A stretch of 64,000 nucleotides of DNA from Ascarosepion bandense (GCA_037127315.1 JBBBDQ010000332.1:1384501-1448500); one strand, 5' to 3'. Positions 19,925 to 30,615 are shown, counted from the first letter of the stretch. Notes: generated from the letters alone by a model not told the origin. Made by a program: numbers and translations.

Positions 19925-20135
19925 TTTTTTTTTTTTTTTTTTAATCATATCACCCCAAGCAAGGCGGTAACGCCACTGATGCACAGGGGGCTATGTAAGG
20001 GTAAAAAGAATGGAAAAGAGAAAGCCGGAAACCACATCCTAAACAGGAAACAAGGGATGAGCCTCTTCACCTGTTCAATAAATGTGGGTGGAGTGTGAAC
20101 CGGGCGATAGTTTAGTCTATCTACTCCAACATTTC
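19925..20135 (-). mobile_element. Repeat D, single unit
   Basis: A poly-T, then ATCATATCACCCCAAGCAAG with a perfect GGCGGTAACGCC hairpin and one internal block ending TTTAGTCTATCTACTCCA. Confidence 0.88.
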
Positions 20136-20299
20136 GTTTCGCTATCTTATTACACCACCTGTACATCCACTAATGCTCTTGTAAAAGGCATGAATCCATC
20201 CTTTATGTCGCATCCGCCATACTCAATCAGAAAGTTCGAAAGTAGCCAAAACATTCAGAAATGAAAAATTGATTAGAGACATTCAGACATTTTGTTTCT

Positions 20300-20760
20300 C
20301 GTGATAAATATCTGTCGGAAAAGCATACTGAAGTTACGTGAAGGCGGTGGAAAAAAGACTTAAAACGAGATGCCAGGTCAGAACCGATAACAGTTCAGAC
20401 TCCTCTTCGCGTTTATATACAAGCTGTGTACGACGGACTACAGATGTGCCGGTGGGACATTGAAGCGAGACGGACGATTGACGCCTGTTATCGTGCGTCG
20501 AGGCCGCCAGAAGATTCGTAAATTCTTCGTTAGTGTACGACGTCCCAGCCTCGTTTTCCACTAAACGCTTATTCTTCTCAGCATGATCGGCGGCCGAGAA
20601 AGAAATCGACTTTTAATAACAAATCTCACAGCCCAATGACGGAGCCAGCTTTTCCTGGGACCTTCTTGTCGCCTCCTGACCCGTCTCGTCTTTTTCGGGG
20701 ACACCCTGACAGAGAGACAGCTGGAACATTTCCCATCCTTATTCATTCGAAGAATTAGAC
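20300..20760. other. Unassigned CpG-bearing block
   Basis: Noticeably richer in G+C and CpG than the surroundings (for example GTGTACGACGGACTACAGAT and CGGCGGCCGAGAAAG), and unlike every repeat family here. Both strands have short open frames (75 and 61 codons) without recognisable domains. A conserved non-coding element, an exon remnant or an unknown repeat are all possible. Confidence 0.4.
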
Positions 20761-20923
20761 ACTCAAATTGCTTGTTCTCTCTTTCGGAAAAGGGAAATCA
20801 GTGGAGTGGTGACTGGCAATGTTTTCATTTATTTTTGTCTTAATTTTTGAAACCAAGGAGGTTTTTAAATTGAAGAAGAGGATAGAATGAATGCATTTGA
20901 CTCATAATAGAAGAGGAAATAAC

Positions 20924-20943
20924 AAAATAATAATAATAATAGC

Positions 20944-20986
<43 letters not shown>
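20924..20986. repeat. (AAT)n microsatellite
   Basis: Trinucleotide array with two irregular units. Confidence 0.95.
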
Positions 20987-21169
20987 GCAACATTAATAAC
21001 GGTGTTGCTGATGGGGTGGAGGAGTACTCAAATTTGCCAAAACGAAATGAATTAAATTAGGAAGAATTTTCAATGACGCCGATGAAGAAAAAGGGAGTGT
21101 TTTGTGTTGTGTCCTAAAGGAGTTCCCTCCTAAAAAGCGGTTATTTTATTTTATTTAAAAAATAGAATT

Positions 21170-22010
21170 CGGTAAAAAAGGGAAGTGGATGAAAATAAAT
21201 AAATAAATAAATAAATAATTGACGTTGGAAACGAAGAAACAAATGGAGAATTGAATGAAATAAAAAAAGTAACTTCAGAATGAATGAAAGTTGATGATGA
21301 AGAAAAAAGTAATCGTGGGTTGGGTGCTGTTTGACGATTAATGACTCACAGATTAATAGATAAAATATTGATGTAGAACCGAAAAAATAAAACGATCCCG
21401 AAGAACGGAATTTATTTTTTTTAATTATAGAAAATCAAGAAAGAAAAATATAAAGGTTATATAAATAATTGAAGCGGTGGGCTTATTTAAATTTATTCCA
21501 AGACAACTGAAACAGAAATTTCAAAAAAAAAAAAAAATGTGAAAAGAAAAGCAAGTGCAAATGAAAAAAAAAAGGAAAGTTAAAAATATTGAAAAGATGA
21601 AAAAAAGGAGAATAATAGCAAAAAAAAAAAAAAAAAAAATAATAGAGAGAAAGTGAAACGGAAAAAAATAGAAAAAGATAAGAAAAAGTAAATAAAAAAT
21701 AAAGCAGAAACAATCTAAGAAAAAAACAGATGAAAGAAAGTAGAAAAAAAGAATAACAAAGGGATAATGAAAATGAAGAAAGAAAAAGAAAAGATAGACT
21801 AAAGAAAGATAAAAAAAATGAAAGAAAAAAAGGAAAAACAGAAAATTTGATAAAGCAAAGGAAGATAAAAAAGAAAAAGAAAAAAGAAGGAAATTAAGAA
21901 GTATGCAGAAAATATAACAAATAAAGAAAGAAAAAGAAAGAAATGAATAAAAAAGAAATCAAATGAAAAATCAGAAGGAATGAAGAAAAAGTTAAAAAGA
22001 AAATGAATAA
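21170..22010. repeat. Purine-rich low-complexity tract
   Basis: A- and G-rich plus strand with (AAAT)n near 21200-21225 and irregular GAAA units. No clear long period was found. Confidence 0.8.
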
Positions 22011-22034
22011 AATATTTTCTGTACTTCTGAGATT

Positions 22035-22205
22035 AGGTATTATTTACATTATTTATACTGTTTGAACCGTTGTTCTCATCTTTATTACCATATTCATGAT
22101 GTTTCGGCCGTTATAGGCCCCGGCTTTCTTCAGGCACTAGGAATTTCGAACCGAAACCTTTACTTCAATCACTGGGGTTTATCATTCACATTCCGAACAA
22201 CAGCC
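22035..22205 (-). mobile_element. SINE family C, minus-strand piece
   Basis: The complement reads CTGAAGAAAGCCGGGGCCTA and then CGGCCGAAACATC, the diagnostic block of family C. It lies head to head with the plus-strand copy that follows. Confidence 0.7.
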
Positions 22206-22500
22206 CGAACAAGGGTCAGTGGATAAAAGCGTTGGTTAAATCCAGTGACTTGACCAAAATAGCTGTGAGTTCAATTCCTGGCTACAGTAGAGGTGAACAA
22301 ATAACTTACAGAGTTGAGTTAAAGGGAGATAACTACATGGTATTTGGAATTGGCTTCGCACACGAAATCAGAATGTTATACCCCAGTGATCGAAATAAAG
22401 GGTTCGGTTCGAAATTCTTAGCATCTGAAGAAGGCCAGAGCGTTGGAAGTATGGCAACAAAGATGAGATCCGAACAAGTAAATAATGAAAATAAAAAGAT
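22205..22500 (+). mobile_element. SINE family C, tRNA-like head and body
   Basis: A tRNA-like head (GTCAGTGGATAAAAGCGTTG with B-box-like GTGAGTTCAATTCCTGG) is followed by the body shared with 30355-30615 (ACTTACAGAGTTGAG, TACCCCAGTGATCG, GGTTCGAAATTCTTAGCA). An open frame of 102 codons across this SINE is not a gene. Confidence 0.75.
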
Positions 22501-22588
22501 AATCTTCTGCCCAGTCAGTCATGTCTCTTTCGAGACATGATCGCCCAAAACGTGTATCACGTATGGCACTTAACTAACTGAATGCGAC
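22500..22588 (+). mobile_element. SINE family A, 3' tail only
   Basis: Starts at ATCTTCTGCCCAGTCAGTCA and runs through the CATGTCTC hairpin to CTTAACTAACTGA. Confidence 0.8.
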
Positions 22589-22597
22589 TGATATTCC

Positions 22598-23241
22598 TGG
22601 GTGCAATAATGCGTACTGACTATCAAATATAGATTTCCTAAGTTTTTGCGATACAAAAGGTCTCGGAAACGGTAACGATATATCGCAAATTATAATTTGT
22701 TTTTTTACCTGTATGGTATCGTTTCAATCTGTCTTTTAATCGTTTAAGTTCTTCATCCGATTGTTGATGAGTGACTATTTTCCGTAAATCACAAAGATCT
22801 ATCGATAGGTGAATTATCGCCATCTTATTTATATTTTTTATTTTGCGCATGCGCGTTGATTGTTTTTGACTTTGTTGACTACACAGTATACTAGGATAGG
22901 CTGAGAACTGTCTGTGAGAAAAAAATGTACCATGTCGTAAATCCCTCCGCTAGAAATTTGGAAACGGCATGTTGTACTTTTTAGCATTCGTGCCAAAAGC
23001 TCAAATACGAACATTTAACAGTGTTTGAAGACAGTGCAGAGAATGGTTAGGTGATTCTAATGGAAATTATGAAAGTGTTTGGAGTCATCACTAGTGATTG
23101 CGACCTTATGCCTCCATTCATCTTTCCACGAGGCCTCAAACTCAATATGAAGACTTACATCAAGTACCTTGAGGAGGTCGTCCTTCTCTGGGTCAAAGAG
23201 AGTAATTGCAGGATGGTTTTATGTTCGGTAACAGGACTCTT
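22598..23241 (+). pseudogene. Mariner-like transposon copy 1, 5' part
   Basis: The left end GGGTGCAAT (about 22598) resembles the terminal repeat of the second copy at 49777. From about 22850 it is collinear with that copy (ACTACACAGTATACTAGG; AATACGAACATTTAACAGTG). Bases 23051-23240 encode transposase: KVFGVITSDCDLMPPFIFPR then LNMKTYIKYLEEVVLLWVKE. This is the stretch before the second catalytic acid in IS630/Tc1/mariner enzymes. The following QQDSAPxH-type motif is missing, because a SINE sits at that point. The origin of the 22640-22850 insert-like sequence is unclear. Confidence 0.7.
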
Positions 23242-23556
23242 GGATGTGCGTTGTGGTGTAGTGGATATAGGCTCAGAATGAGAAACCGGAGAGTCGAGTT
23301 CGAATTCCAGTTTAATTCATTGCATTCACTTACGCGCAAATACCCTTGGGAAAGGTATTAATCTATCTCTTCCCTCCAGTTATGGGTTAAATAACAGGAC
23401 AGGTTGGGTTCTATAGCCTTGTCTGGCAACTAGTCTACCGCAGAAAGCAATGGCAACCTACTGCGGGATAATCTTCTACCCAGTCAGTCATGTCTCTTTC
23501 GAGATATGATCGCCCAAGCGTGTTTCACGTATGGCACTTAACTGACTGACTGAACA
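23242..23556 (+). mobile_element. SINE family A, full-length copy inside mariner copy 1
   Basis: The best family reference in the window: GTTGTGGTGTAGTGGATATA (A-box side), GAGTTCGAATTCCAG (B-box), CATTCACTTACGCGCAAATA, AATGGCAACCTACTGCGGG, the CATGTCTCTTTCGAGATATG hairpin and GGCACTTAACTGACTGAC. It separates the two transposase halves. Confidence 0.9.
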
Positions 23557-23918
23557 GATTCTGCACTATGTCACACAAGCAAGAGAACCTAGTCATGGCT
23601 GTCAGATAATTTCTTCGACAATAACACCCCTTCTAACTACCCACTTGATTATTATTTGTGGGGCGCAGTTGAACGAGAAACCCACAAATTTCTTTGCATC
23701 ACCAAAAATGAACTGAAGGCAAGGATTATGGTAGCATTCGCCAAATTAAACAAGGAGGCTGTCCAGAAAAATGCAGGAGATTCCTAAGTCGTCTTGAAGC
23801 TAATGTCGATTTTATCAAATAAATTTACTCTTTAGTATTTCAGTATATTTCTGTGTAATTTTATCAAATATATGTGTTTAAATGTCAGTGTTATTTTAAA
23901 TTTTTGTGTCATTTGGAC
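23557..23918 (+). pseudogene. Mariner-like transposon copy 1, transposase C-terminal part
   Basis: Continues the transposase after the SINE: YPLDYYLWGAVERETHK (around the third acidic region), then TKNELKARIMVAFAKLNKEA. A frameshift follows, then a remnant of the C-terminal LEAN.DF-type end. The non-coding tail AAATGTCAGTGTTATTTTAA matches copy 2. It stops at ATTTGGAC (23911-23918), where a hAT-type element interrupts it. Confidence 0.8.
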
Positions 23919-24311
23919 CAGTGGTCGCGAACTGGTGGTCCTTGAAAAATTTTGGATGGTTCATAGAAAAATCGGAACATTATTTCTATTTTTATGAAAC
24001 AACAATATATTTTGTGCGAAAATACATTTTTATTTGTCTCATCAATTAAAACTCGGTTTATTGAAATAAAAACAACTTTCCGTTTTCAAGTGACATCATT
24101 AGAGCCCAAAATCCATAAAGAGATTTAAACAAATAGGAACAAATATCACACTAAAAATGTGTAATAAATTTCAAATTTTCATTTTATTTTTTTATTTAAA
24201 TGATTACACGATAACGTTGTTTCTTTTAATGAATGCATTTCATATTAGTAAAATGAAAGTTTTCCGATTATTGTTATATAAATGTAGCTACCATTTTTCT
24301 AAATTCATATT

Positions 24312-24548
24312 CAGTCAGTTAAGTGCTATACGTGATACATGCTTTGGACGATCATGTCTCTTTCGAGGCATGACTAACTGGGCAGAAGATTATCCCACAG
24401 TAGGTTGCCATTGCTTTCTGTGGTAGACTGGTTGCCAGCCAAGGCTATAGAACCCAATCTATCCTATTATTTAACCCCTAACTGGAGAGAAGAGACGGAT
24501 TAATATTTTTCCCAGGAGTATTTGTGCGTAAATGAATGCAGGGAATTC
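24312..24548 (-). mobile_element. SINE family A with 11-bp target duplication
   Basis: Reverse-oriented family A body flanked by AAATTCATATT at 24301-24311 and 24549-24559. The exact duplication supports insertion by LINE-driven retroposition. The head is truncated near GCAGGGAATTC. Confidence 0.88.
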
Positions 24549-24589
24549 AAATTCATATTAGTGGTCCATATATTTATTTTGAAAAGCTA

Positions 24590-24893
24590 TGATTGTGCAC
24601 GGGATAGTGGAGTGGTATCCCGTTGTCTCCAGGAAGAGATAGCTGAAGTTCTTGGGACATGCAATAAGAAAGGAGGGCTTGGAGAACCTGATACTAACAA
24701 GTCAGATAGAGGAAAAAACAGACAGGGCGAAAGCAGCGAATAACATATTTGAAGGGCTTGAGCAGGTGGATGACAGAACGGGGTTACGTGGTGCATCAGG
24801 AGAAAGCTTGCTAAGAGCCACCAGGGACAGAGAGACGTGGAAAGCCATGATCGCCTATGTCATGAAAGGACAAGGCACATGGAAGTAGAATTA
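24590..24893 (+). pseudogene. RTE-like LINE, C-terminal fragment
   Basis: After a frameshift near 24655 the plus strand encodes MGHAIRKEGLENLILTSQIE, a degraded basic segment, then LLRATRDRETWKAMIAYVMK. Same domain as 18405-18787, 5'-truncated and lying inside hAT element 1. Confidence 0.8.
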
Positions 24894-24961
24894 GTGGTCT
24901 TCCAAATTTTTACGTTTAGTGGCCCATGAAGTTGAAAAATTTGGCGACCGCTGATTTAGAC

Positions 24962-25305
24962 CAGGGGTTTTCAAACATTTTGACTTAGGGACCCCTTTAT
25001 ATTTCAAGTTTTAGTCTAGGGACTCACTATAAACGCTTATGAAATTTATACATACATTTTTACTAAAAATAGCTTATACTTATGCAGGAACATAATAAAA
25101 ACTGGTTTTAAGCTTACATTAAATTGATAAATTTAAATTTTCATTTGATAACATTAATCAGTAAAAATAAATATCCAGACATTGAAATTTTATACTTTGA
25201 ATTTCACGTGATGAGTTAATCCACGGACCCCCTATCTTATCCTTGCGGACCCCCTATGGTCGGCTGACCCCCTATGGTCGGCGGACTACAGTTTGAAAAC
25301 CCCTG
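24962..25305. mobile_element. hAT-type non-autonomous element 2, 344 bp
   Basis: Starts CAGGGGTTTTCAAAC and ends GTTTGAAAACCCCTG, a perfect 15-bp inverted terminus. The 8-bp flanks are ATTTAGAC (24954-24961) and ATTTAAAC (25306-25313). It sits immediately beside hAT element 1, sharing the middle duplication. An internal CGGACCCCCTATGGTCGG-type segment is partly repeated. Confidence 0.88.
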
Positions 25306-25333
25306 ATTTAAACGACAATTCATCCATCGCACT
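25306..25333 (+). mobile_element. Mariner-like copy 1, right terminal repeat
   Basis: ATTTAAACGACAATTCATCC then ATCGCACT matches the terminus of copy 2 (AATTTAGACAATTTATCC, ATTGCACCCT). This shows the mariner resumes after both hAT insertions. Confidence 0.75.
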
Positions 25334-25379
25334 TGTATATAACAAAAGGGAACAAAGAACAACAACCTAATAAATGAAA

Positions 25380-25640
25380 AAAGAAGGAGTGAATGACTGT
25401 TAGAAGAAAAAGAAGATAAAGAGATTAACTGAGTGAAAAAAAAGTAAAAGATCAGCAGAAAGAAAGACAGAAGAAAAAATAAAAGCCGAGCGAACGAATA
25501 AAGTAAAGAAAATTAAGAAAGAAATTTAGAACGAATGCTATGCATAAAGAAATCAAATGAAAAATAATTTTGTAATAAGAACGAAAAAAAAAACGTCTGA
25601 ATAAAAAGAATGTTAAGAATTTTGAATAATCGGAATTAGA
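25380..25640. repeat. Purine-rich low-complexity tract
   Basis: Irregular GAAA/AGAA units on the plus strand. Confidence 0.7.
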
Positions 25641-25999
25641 TTTGTTGGAAGAAGAATTTAAATTTAATGTATATTCTATAATTTAACCGTGATTAATCAC
25701 CTCTTAGGGTGTCAAATAAAAAAATGTCTTTACTGGACATGTCAGGGCGGATGAACAAGTTAGTTTTCTTTCCTGGGAGTCGGGTTTTCAATCCCTACGT
25801 CATTGTAAGTCCTTAAGTCATTGTAACTATACACCGACTTCAATATATCAAAGAGATTTAGCAAAAGATTAACGGATAAGATTAACATGAAAACAATCTC
25901 CCCCTTCATACCACTCGCTCATAGTCAAAAGAAAGCGTTACGTTACAAACTTCTTAATAGATGCTATAACTGGACAGTTTCTTTTTTTTCTTTTTTTTT

Positions 26000-26200
26000 T
26001 TAATAATTAATTCACCCCCAAGTAAGGCGATAATGGCACTAAGACGCTACTGAAAGTGATATAGAATGAGAAAAATTTAGAAAGAACTGGAAACCCAATT
26101 CTAAACAGGAAAGAAGGGATAAACTTCTACTTGTGTCCCTAAAACTGCTGAGGAGTGTAAACCGTACGATAAGCGAATCTATCTATTCCTAACTTTGAAG
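26000..26200 (-). mobile_element. Repeat D, old diverged copy
   Basis: Recognisable by CACCCCCAAGTAAGGCG, AGAACTGGAAACCCAATTCT and GAGTGTAAACCGTACGATA. More diverged than the other copies. Confidence 0.7.
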
Positions 26201-26724
26201 AAAACACAATAACAGAAACGTTGTGATAAAAACAATTCAGTCGAGAATTTAAACCAGAAAGGTTCAGTCTATAGATATTTGCAAAGATTTATGTTTAATG
26301 GAAGGGTACATGTGTTTATAATCAATCGACTATTACTTGAAGCAAAGCAGCTTGTAACATTCATTCTAGAGCAAAAAAAATATTTTCTTAAAATGTAATA
26401 TGCTTTTGGCTAAAAGTGTTTTTTTTTCCTAATTTTTTCCATTATTTATTCTTGTTTTTTTTTTATTGTTAAGTGCAGTGACAAGGAAAGAGATTATGTT
26501 GAAAAATATTTGATGTCTCGATTAAATACATTTTCTCAATGAGCTATGGATTGAGATTAATATCTGATAAAGGCAAATTTTTTGAGTTTTTTGTTTTTCT
26601 TTCTTTTTTTTTTCTTTTTTTTTTCTTAAGGATTTTTAGACCTAACTGTTATTTTAGTCCTTCTTTTATTTTGTGGTAGATAGGAAATTGAGAATTAAAA
26701 GCAAACTTCTTCACTTTTACAAAA

Positions 26725-27610
26725 AATTACACATTCAGTTTTCTTGTAGTTTATGTTTAGTCCTTTCTTCTCGCTTTCCTTTGCTACATTCTGTGTTTTA
26801 CTAAAATTTGCTGATCTCCTCTATCTACCACTGTGTTGCTTCAAGTCTTCTATTTCTCTGTAAGAAGTTATCTTGCGTTCACTGACATATTGGAGGGCTG
26901 ATGTTCCATAGCAGTTGGACCCACTTTTCTTGGTTTCTAATTAAATTTTCGTTATTCTTAATACTTTGCTTAGCTTTTGAAAAGCACTTTTGCGATTCCG
27001 ACGTGTCTTCAGATTTCTATGTTACATTTTCTATCAACAGAAAAAAGTATTCTTATTCTGTTTTAATTTGTAATCCATGTCCAATCGTTTTTGTTACATG
27101 TTTTTAGTTACATACCCTTTGTAACTCTAAGTAATATTTGTCTCTTTACTATTCTTCCCAGTCCCTGTTTTGCTATCCATTTACACATGCTCCTTAGATA
27201 GATTACTAATGTTTTTGATACTGCTCCTCTTGCCTCAAATGTCATGTGAGCGTCAGATTCTTAAAGCCTCTTTCTTCTTTATATTTTGAAGATTTTAACT
27301 CTCTGATTCTAAGTACAAGTGTCCATTCTGTTTCCTTAAAACTTCCTTGCTGCTCATATATCCAGTTCATAATATTCTCATTATCCTCCTGTAGAACCAC
27401 ATTTTCGTTGCCTCGAATTTCTTCAACTATGATTGTCCAATATTCAATGCCATAGAAGAGAATTGATATCACATAGCAGTTCAGCACACTTTTCTTGGTT
27501 TGTAATTAACTTTTCCTATTTCTTAATACTTTGCTTAGCTTTTGAAAAGCATTCCAACGTGCTTTCCATCTTTTGTTAAACCACTTCGCAGGAATTTAAA
27601 CTTCTATGCA
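26725..27610 (-). pseudogene. RTE-like LINE, two overlapping degraded copies
   Basis: Two minus-strand pieces (about 26725-27080 and 27120-27610) share a segment (TTAATACTTTGCTTAGCTTT at both 26963 and 27523). Translation of the second gives LNCYVISILFYGIEYWT, the conserved block after the RT thumb, then a frame-broken version of the RRMLR and ETEWTLVLR region. Many stops; old. Confidence 0.7.
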
Positions 27611-27799
27611 TAACTCTGATTAAAAGCCTAAGGAATACTAAGTGCTGAAATCTTGGATGTGCAGGTGGTGTAAAGCAGAGTAATAAAGGACAGGGCTCTT
27701 CTAGCGTGCTTGTTTGACAGGATTAATTACAACTGAGTAGTGAGTTTGATCTTCACTGGGCGCACCATACTTTGTGCCAGATCTAAGTTACGCATAGAA

Positions 27800-28062
27800 A
27801 ATCACCAGAGTATTGAAAGACAGGAATATTTCGTTGGAAACAAAGAAGAGAGTATTGAACTGCTACGTTATATCTGTCCTCCTATATGACAGTGAATGCT
27901 GAACAATCTCTTTAAAGATGAAGGAGAGACTTGAGGCAACAGAAATGTAGTTCTGCAGAAGGATAATGGGGATGGCATAAAGTTAACATGTGAGCAACGG
28001 CGAGTCTTGGAGAGAATGCAAACAAAAAGGAAACATATACTTAACAACAGGAAAAGACATTA
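27800..28062 (+). pseudogene. RTE-like LINE fragment, plus strand
   Basis: Encodes a RNISLETKKRVLNCYVIS-like block, then SVLLYDSEC, a stop, and LKMKERLEATEM, which is the segment just upstream of the FYRRML box. Opposite in orientation to the copy at 27120-27610, about 190 bases away, so transcripts could pair. Confidence 0.72.
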
Positions 28063-28064
28063 TT

Positions 28065-28260
28065 TATGTTATTCAGACCATTGTCATTATTTTTGTTGCC
28101 ATTTGTACCACGTTTCGGCCGTTGTACGCTTCGGCCTTCTTCAGGTGCTAGGAAACATCAGGCGTAGCTGACCACATAGGAAGGGAGAAAGTGGATCACC
28201 GCCCCCTATAGAATGGAGGTTGAAGAGCTGAGTTCCGATTTAAATTGGATTCGTTATATC
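28065..28260 (-). mobile_element. SINE family C
   Basis: The minus strand carries CTGAAGAAGGCCGAAGCGTA then CAACGGCCGAAACGTGG and the CAAATGGCAACAAA end. Its upstream body toward 28260 is only partly like the other copies. Confidence 0.7.
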
Positions 28261-28975
28261 ATTCAGTAGTTGAATATATTCTTATTTCGACATTGAGTGA
28301 ATCTAGGCAGCTTTCAATCTTCACCACTAATTCAGTTCTCAACCAAATTTCAAACAGTTTATAAAGTTAGATAAGACGCTGCTTTAGCTACATTTTGGAA
28401 AAATTTTGAATTTTGGTTCAGTAGAAAAAAGTTACATCAAAATATGTAAATTTCGAAAAGGGAGACTAACTACATAAGTACATAAGTGAGTGACCAACGC
28501 TTCTAATAATAAATCTTATTTTTATAACTTTTTTCTGTTTAATTATTTTGCATGCTGTTTTCAACATTTAAATTCTGATGATATCTTTTATCATTTTTGT
28601 CAATCAAACTTTGCTTATCAGTTATCATTTGATCAGTATTCATTATCAGAATTAACTATAAATAATCAATTTTTTATTGTTTTTTTAAACAAATGCAAAT
28701 AATTTTTTTTCTTTTTAATATTTTTTAATATTCAGTAATAAATTTATATTAAATTAATAGCAATGCCTAGAAAAATCATGGATTACATGGAAAAATGCGT
28801 GCATGAAAAGTAATATTCTTAAGATTATATTAAATCTGGAAAATAACAGGCTAAGTTTTAAACCTGGAAAAGTAAAGAACAAGTTTAGTATAGTGAAGTA
28901 AAAAAAAAAAGAAATTTCTTTCTTAAAATATTGCAGCTAAAAATAACATTTGAATGTAATATTTTAAGGAAGAAA
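28260..28975. other. AT-rich interval, no feature recognised
   Basis: A short inverted match links GAAATTTCTTTCTTAAAATA near 28911 and its complement near 28960, forming a roughly 80-bp hairpin. Nothing else. Confidence 0.45.
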
Positions 28976-28982
28976 TTTCCAT

Positions 28983-29065
28983 GTAATACACTTATACGCA
29001 AATACACTTGGAAAAGATATAAATCCACGACTTTTTCCCCAACTATGGGTTAATTATCAGGAATT
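28983..29065 (+). mobile_element. SINE family A fragment
   Basis: ACTTATACGCAAATACACTT, AAAGATATAAATCC and CCCCAACTATGGGTTAATTA match the family A centre. Confidence 0.6.
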
Positions 29066-29339
29066 GTATCATTATTATGTTCCCACCATCTTCACAGCAT
29101 CGAAAGAATTAATGAATTTATATTTAATCTTACATTTCTATTACTTCAGACATTATTATAGTGGGCATTCGTATTTGAAATAGACGCCACATGTGTGTGC
29201 GTGTAGATGAGTGTGACATTTCTGAGGAGGACCAGATTATTTCTTTGCTACATCTAAGATGAAAAAGCCACTTCAAGGTTCACTAAGATCTGTGTTGTAA
29301 CTTATTGAACCTGGACGTGGCATGTTTATAAGGTGGCAT

Positions 29340-29500
29340 GATATATATATATATATATAGTCATCCACATACAATCCTGTTTTGCTGTATCACAGCTCAT
29401 CAGTGTGGCTAGACACATCTTCTGGCCGGGATCGAAACTCGACCTATTTGGTGTCAGATGGAGTCGCTACCCACTAAACCATAGGCGCATGGAATCAGAA
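29340..29500 (-). mobile_element. SINE family B, diverged, with (TA)n tail
   Basis: (TA)n at 29340-29360, then GTCATCCACATACAATCCTG and a tRNA-like head complement ending near CTAAACCATAGGCGCATGG. Confidence 0.8.
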
Positions 29501-29675
29501 AAGGGAAATGTTAACGTGTTGTATATAAGCAGTGGATGCACACGCCAGTCACTGAAAGAACTCAATTCATCACTAAGGAGTAATGCATATATCGCAAAAG
29601 TGGAAACTGTTTTTAATTTTTTTTCTCTTGAGAGCGCATTCGTAATGAGAACATAATATATTATATTGGGAATAT

Positions 29676-29904
29676 AATATATATGTCATCCGCAGATAGA
29701 TCTGTTTCGCTGTATCACAGCTTATCAGTACGGTTAGACTCCGATTGCTTCTAACCCAGGATTGAAACCCGACCGAAGCGGCGTCAGTCGGCGATTCTAC
29801 CTCTCGGCCATGGGCGCACGGTAGAAGAAGGCATACTTTTTAGCATGTATATTATCACTATACACGCCCAATAGCCAGAGTGCTCTAATTCATTAGTGAA
29901 TGAG

Positions 29905-29964
<60 letters not shown>
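29676..29964 (-). mobile_element. SINE family B with (TA)n on both sides
   Basis: Full-length minus-strand copy: GTCATCCGCAGATAGATCTG, the B-box complement (GGATTGAAACCCGACC), CTACCTCTCGGCCATGGGCG, and the upstream block AGAGTGCTCTAATTCATTAG, then a long (TA)n at 29907-29964. Confidence 0.88.
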
Positions 29965-29969
<5 letters not shown>

Positions 29970-30297
29970 ATATCTCTCTTACACACACATATACATATAA
30001 ATTAGTGTGTGCTTCGTTGACAAAGTTCTTTTGTTATTTTTTATTGTCTTTCTCATGCGCGTACAAGTGTTTTTTGTACTAAATCAATGCAAAAATTGTC
30101 CATTCTTATCTGAGTTAGTTTATTTGAGCGGTTTCGGGAAAAATTTGTGGATAATGTTTTCATTTATTAAGTACATTAAAAAGACACTTGAAAATTTGCA
30201 AGAAAAACATAATAAAAGCAATTTAAAATTATTTTCTCTGGCTTGTTCAAAAAAACTTATATAAAAAAGAACTTCCCAAATGCAGAACTATACATAT

Positions 30298-30335
<38 letters not shown>
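30298..30335. repeat. (TG)n microsatellite
   Basis: Nearly pure TG. Confidence 0.95.
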
Positions 30336-30336
<1 letters not shown>

Positions 30337-30354
30337 TGTGTGAATAAAAACGAT

Positions 30355-30615
30355 GAAAAACTAAAGTTGTGAGTTCAATACCAGGCTATAGCAGTGGTGA
30401 ACAAGTAACTTACAGGGTTAGAGGGAGATAACTTATGACTATCAAAAGAGGCACTACGACGCAAGGAATGAATTTCATATACCCCAGTGATTGTAATAAC
30501 GTGTTCGGGTCGAAATTCCTAGCACCTGAAAAAGGCCGGAGCGTACAACGGCCAAAACATCGTACAAATGGCAACAAATATGAGGACAATAGTCCGAATA
30601 ATGTGAATAATTAAA
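30355..30615 (+). mobile_element. SINE family C
   Basis: Begins with the B-box-like GTGAGTTCAATACCAGGC and shares TACCCCAGTGATTG and TCGAAATTCCTAGCACCTGA with 22205-22500. It ends in GGCCGGAGCGTACAACGGCC, CGTACAAATGGCAACAAATA and a short AT tail. Confidence 0.78.

Larger units (their letters stand above)
23919..24953. mobile_element. hAT-type non-autonomous element 1
   Basis: Ends CAGTGGTCGCGAACTGGTGG and, inverted, CAGCGGTCGCCAAATTTTT. The 8-bp flanks are ATTTGGAC (23911-23918) and ATTTAGAC (24954-24961), one mismatch apart. The 8-bp duplication and CAG-type ends are hAT hallmarks. No transposase is visible. The interior is largely later insertions: a SINE A with its own duplication, and an RTE-like LINE piece. 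Confidence 0.82.

Noticed and set aside
22232..22540. 102-codon plus-strand frame
   Set aside because: Lies entirely within tRNA-derived SINE sequence (families C and A).
22638..22850. 70-codon minus-strand frame with a charged ELKRLKDRLKRY-like segment
   Set aside because: It lies inside the mariner-like element's 5' region, in antisense. No family was recognised, so it is not called a gene.
27660..27800. Possible SINE with GAGTTTGATCTTCACTGGGCGC
   Set aside because: The B-box-like piece is suggestive, but no family match or target duplication was found.
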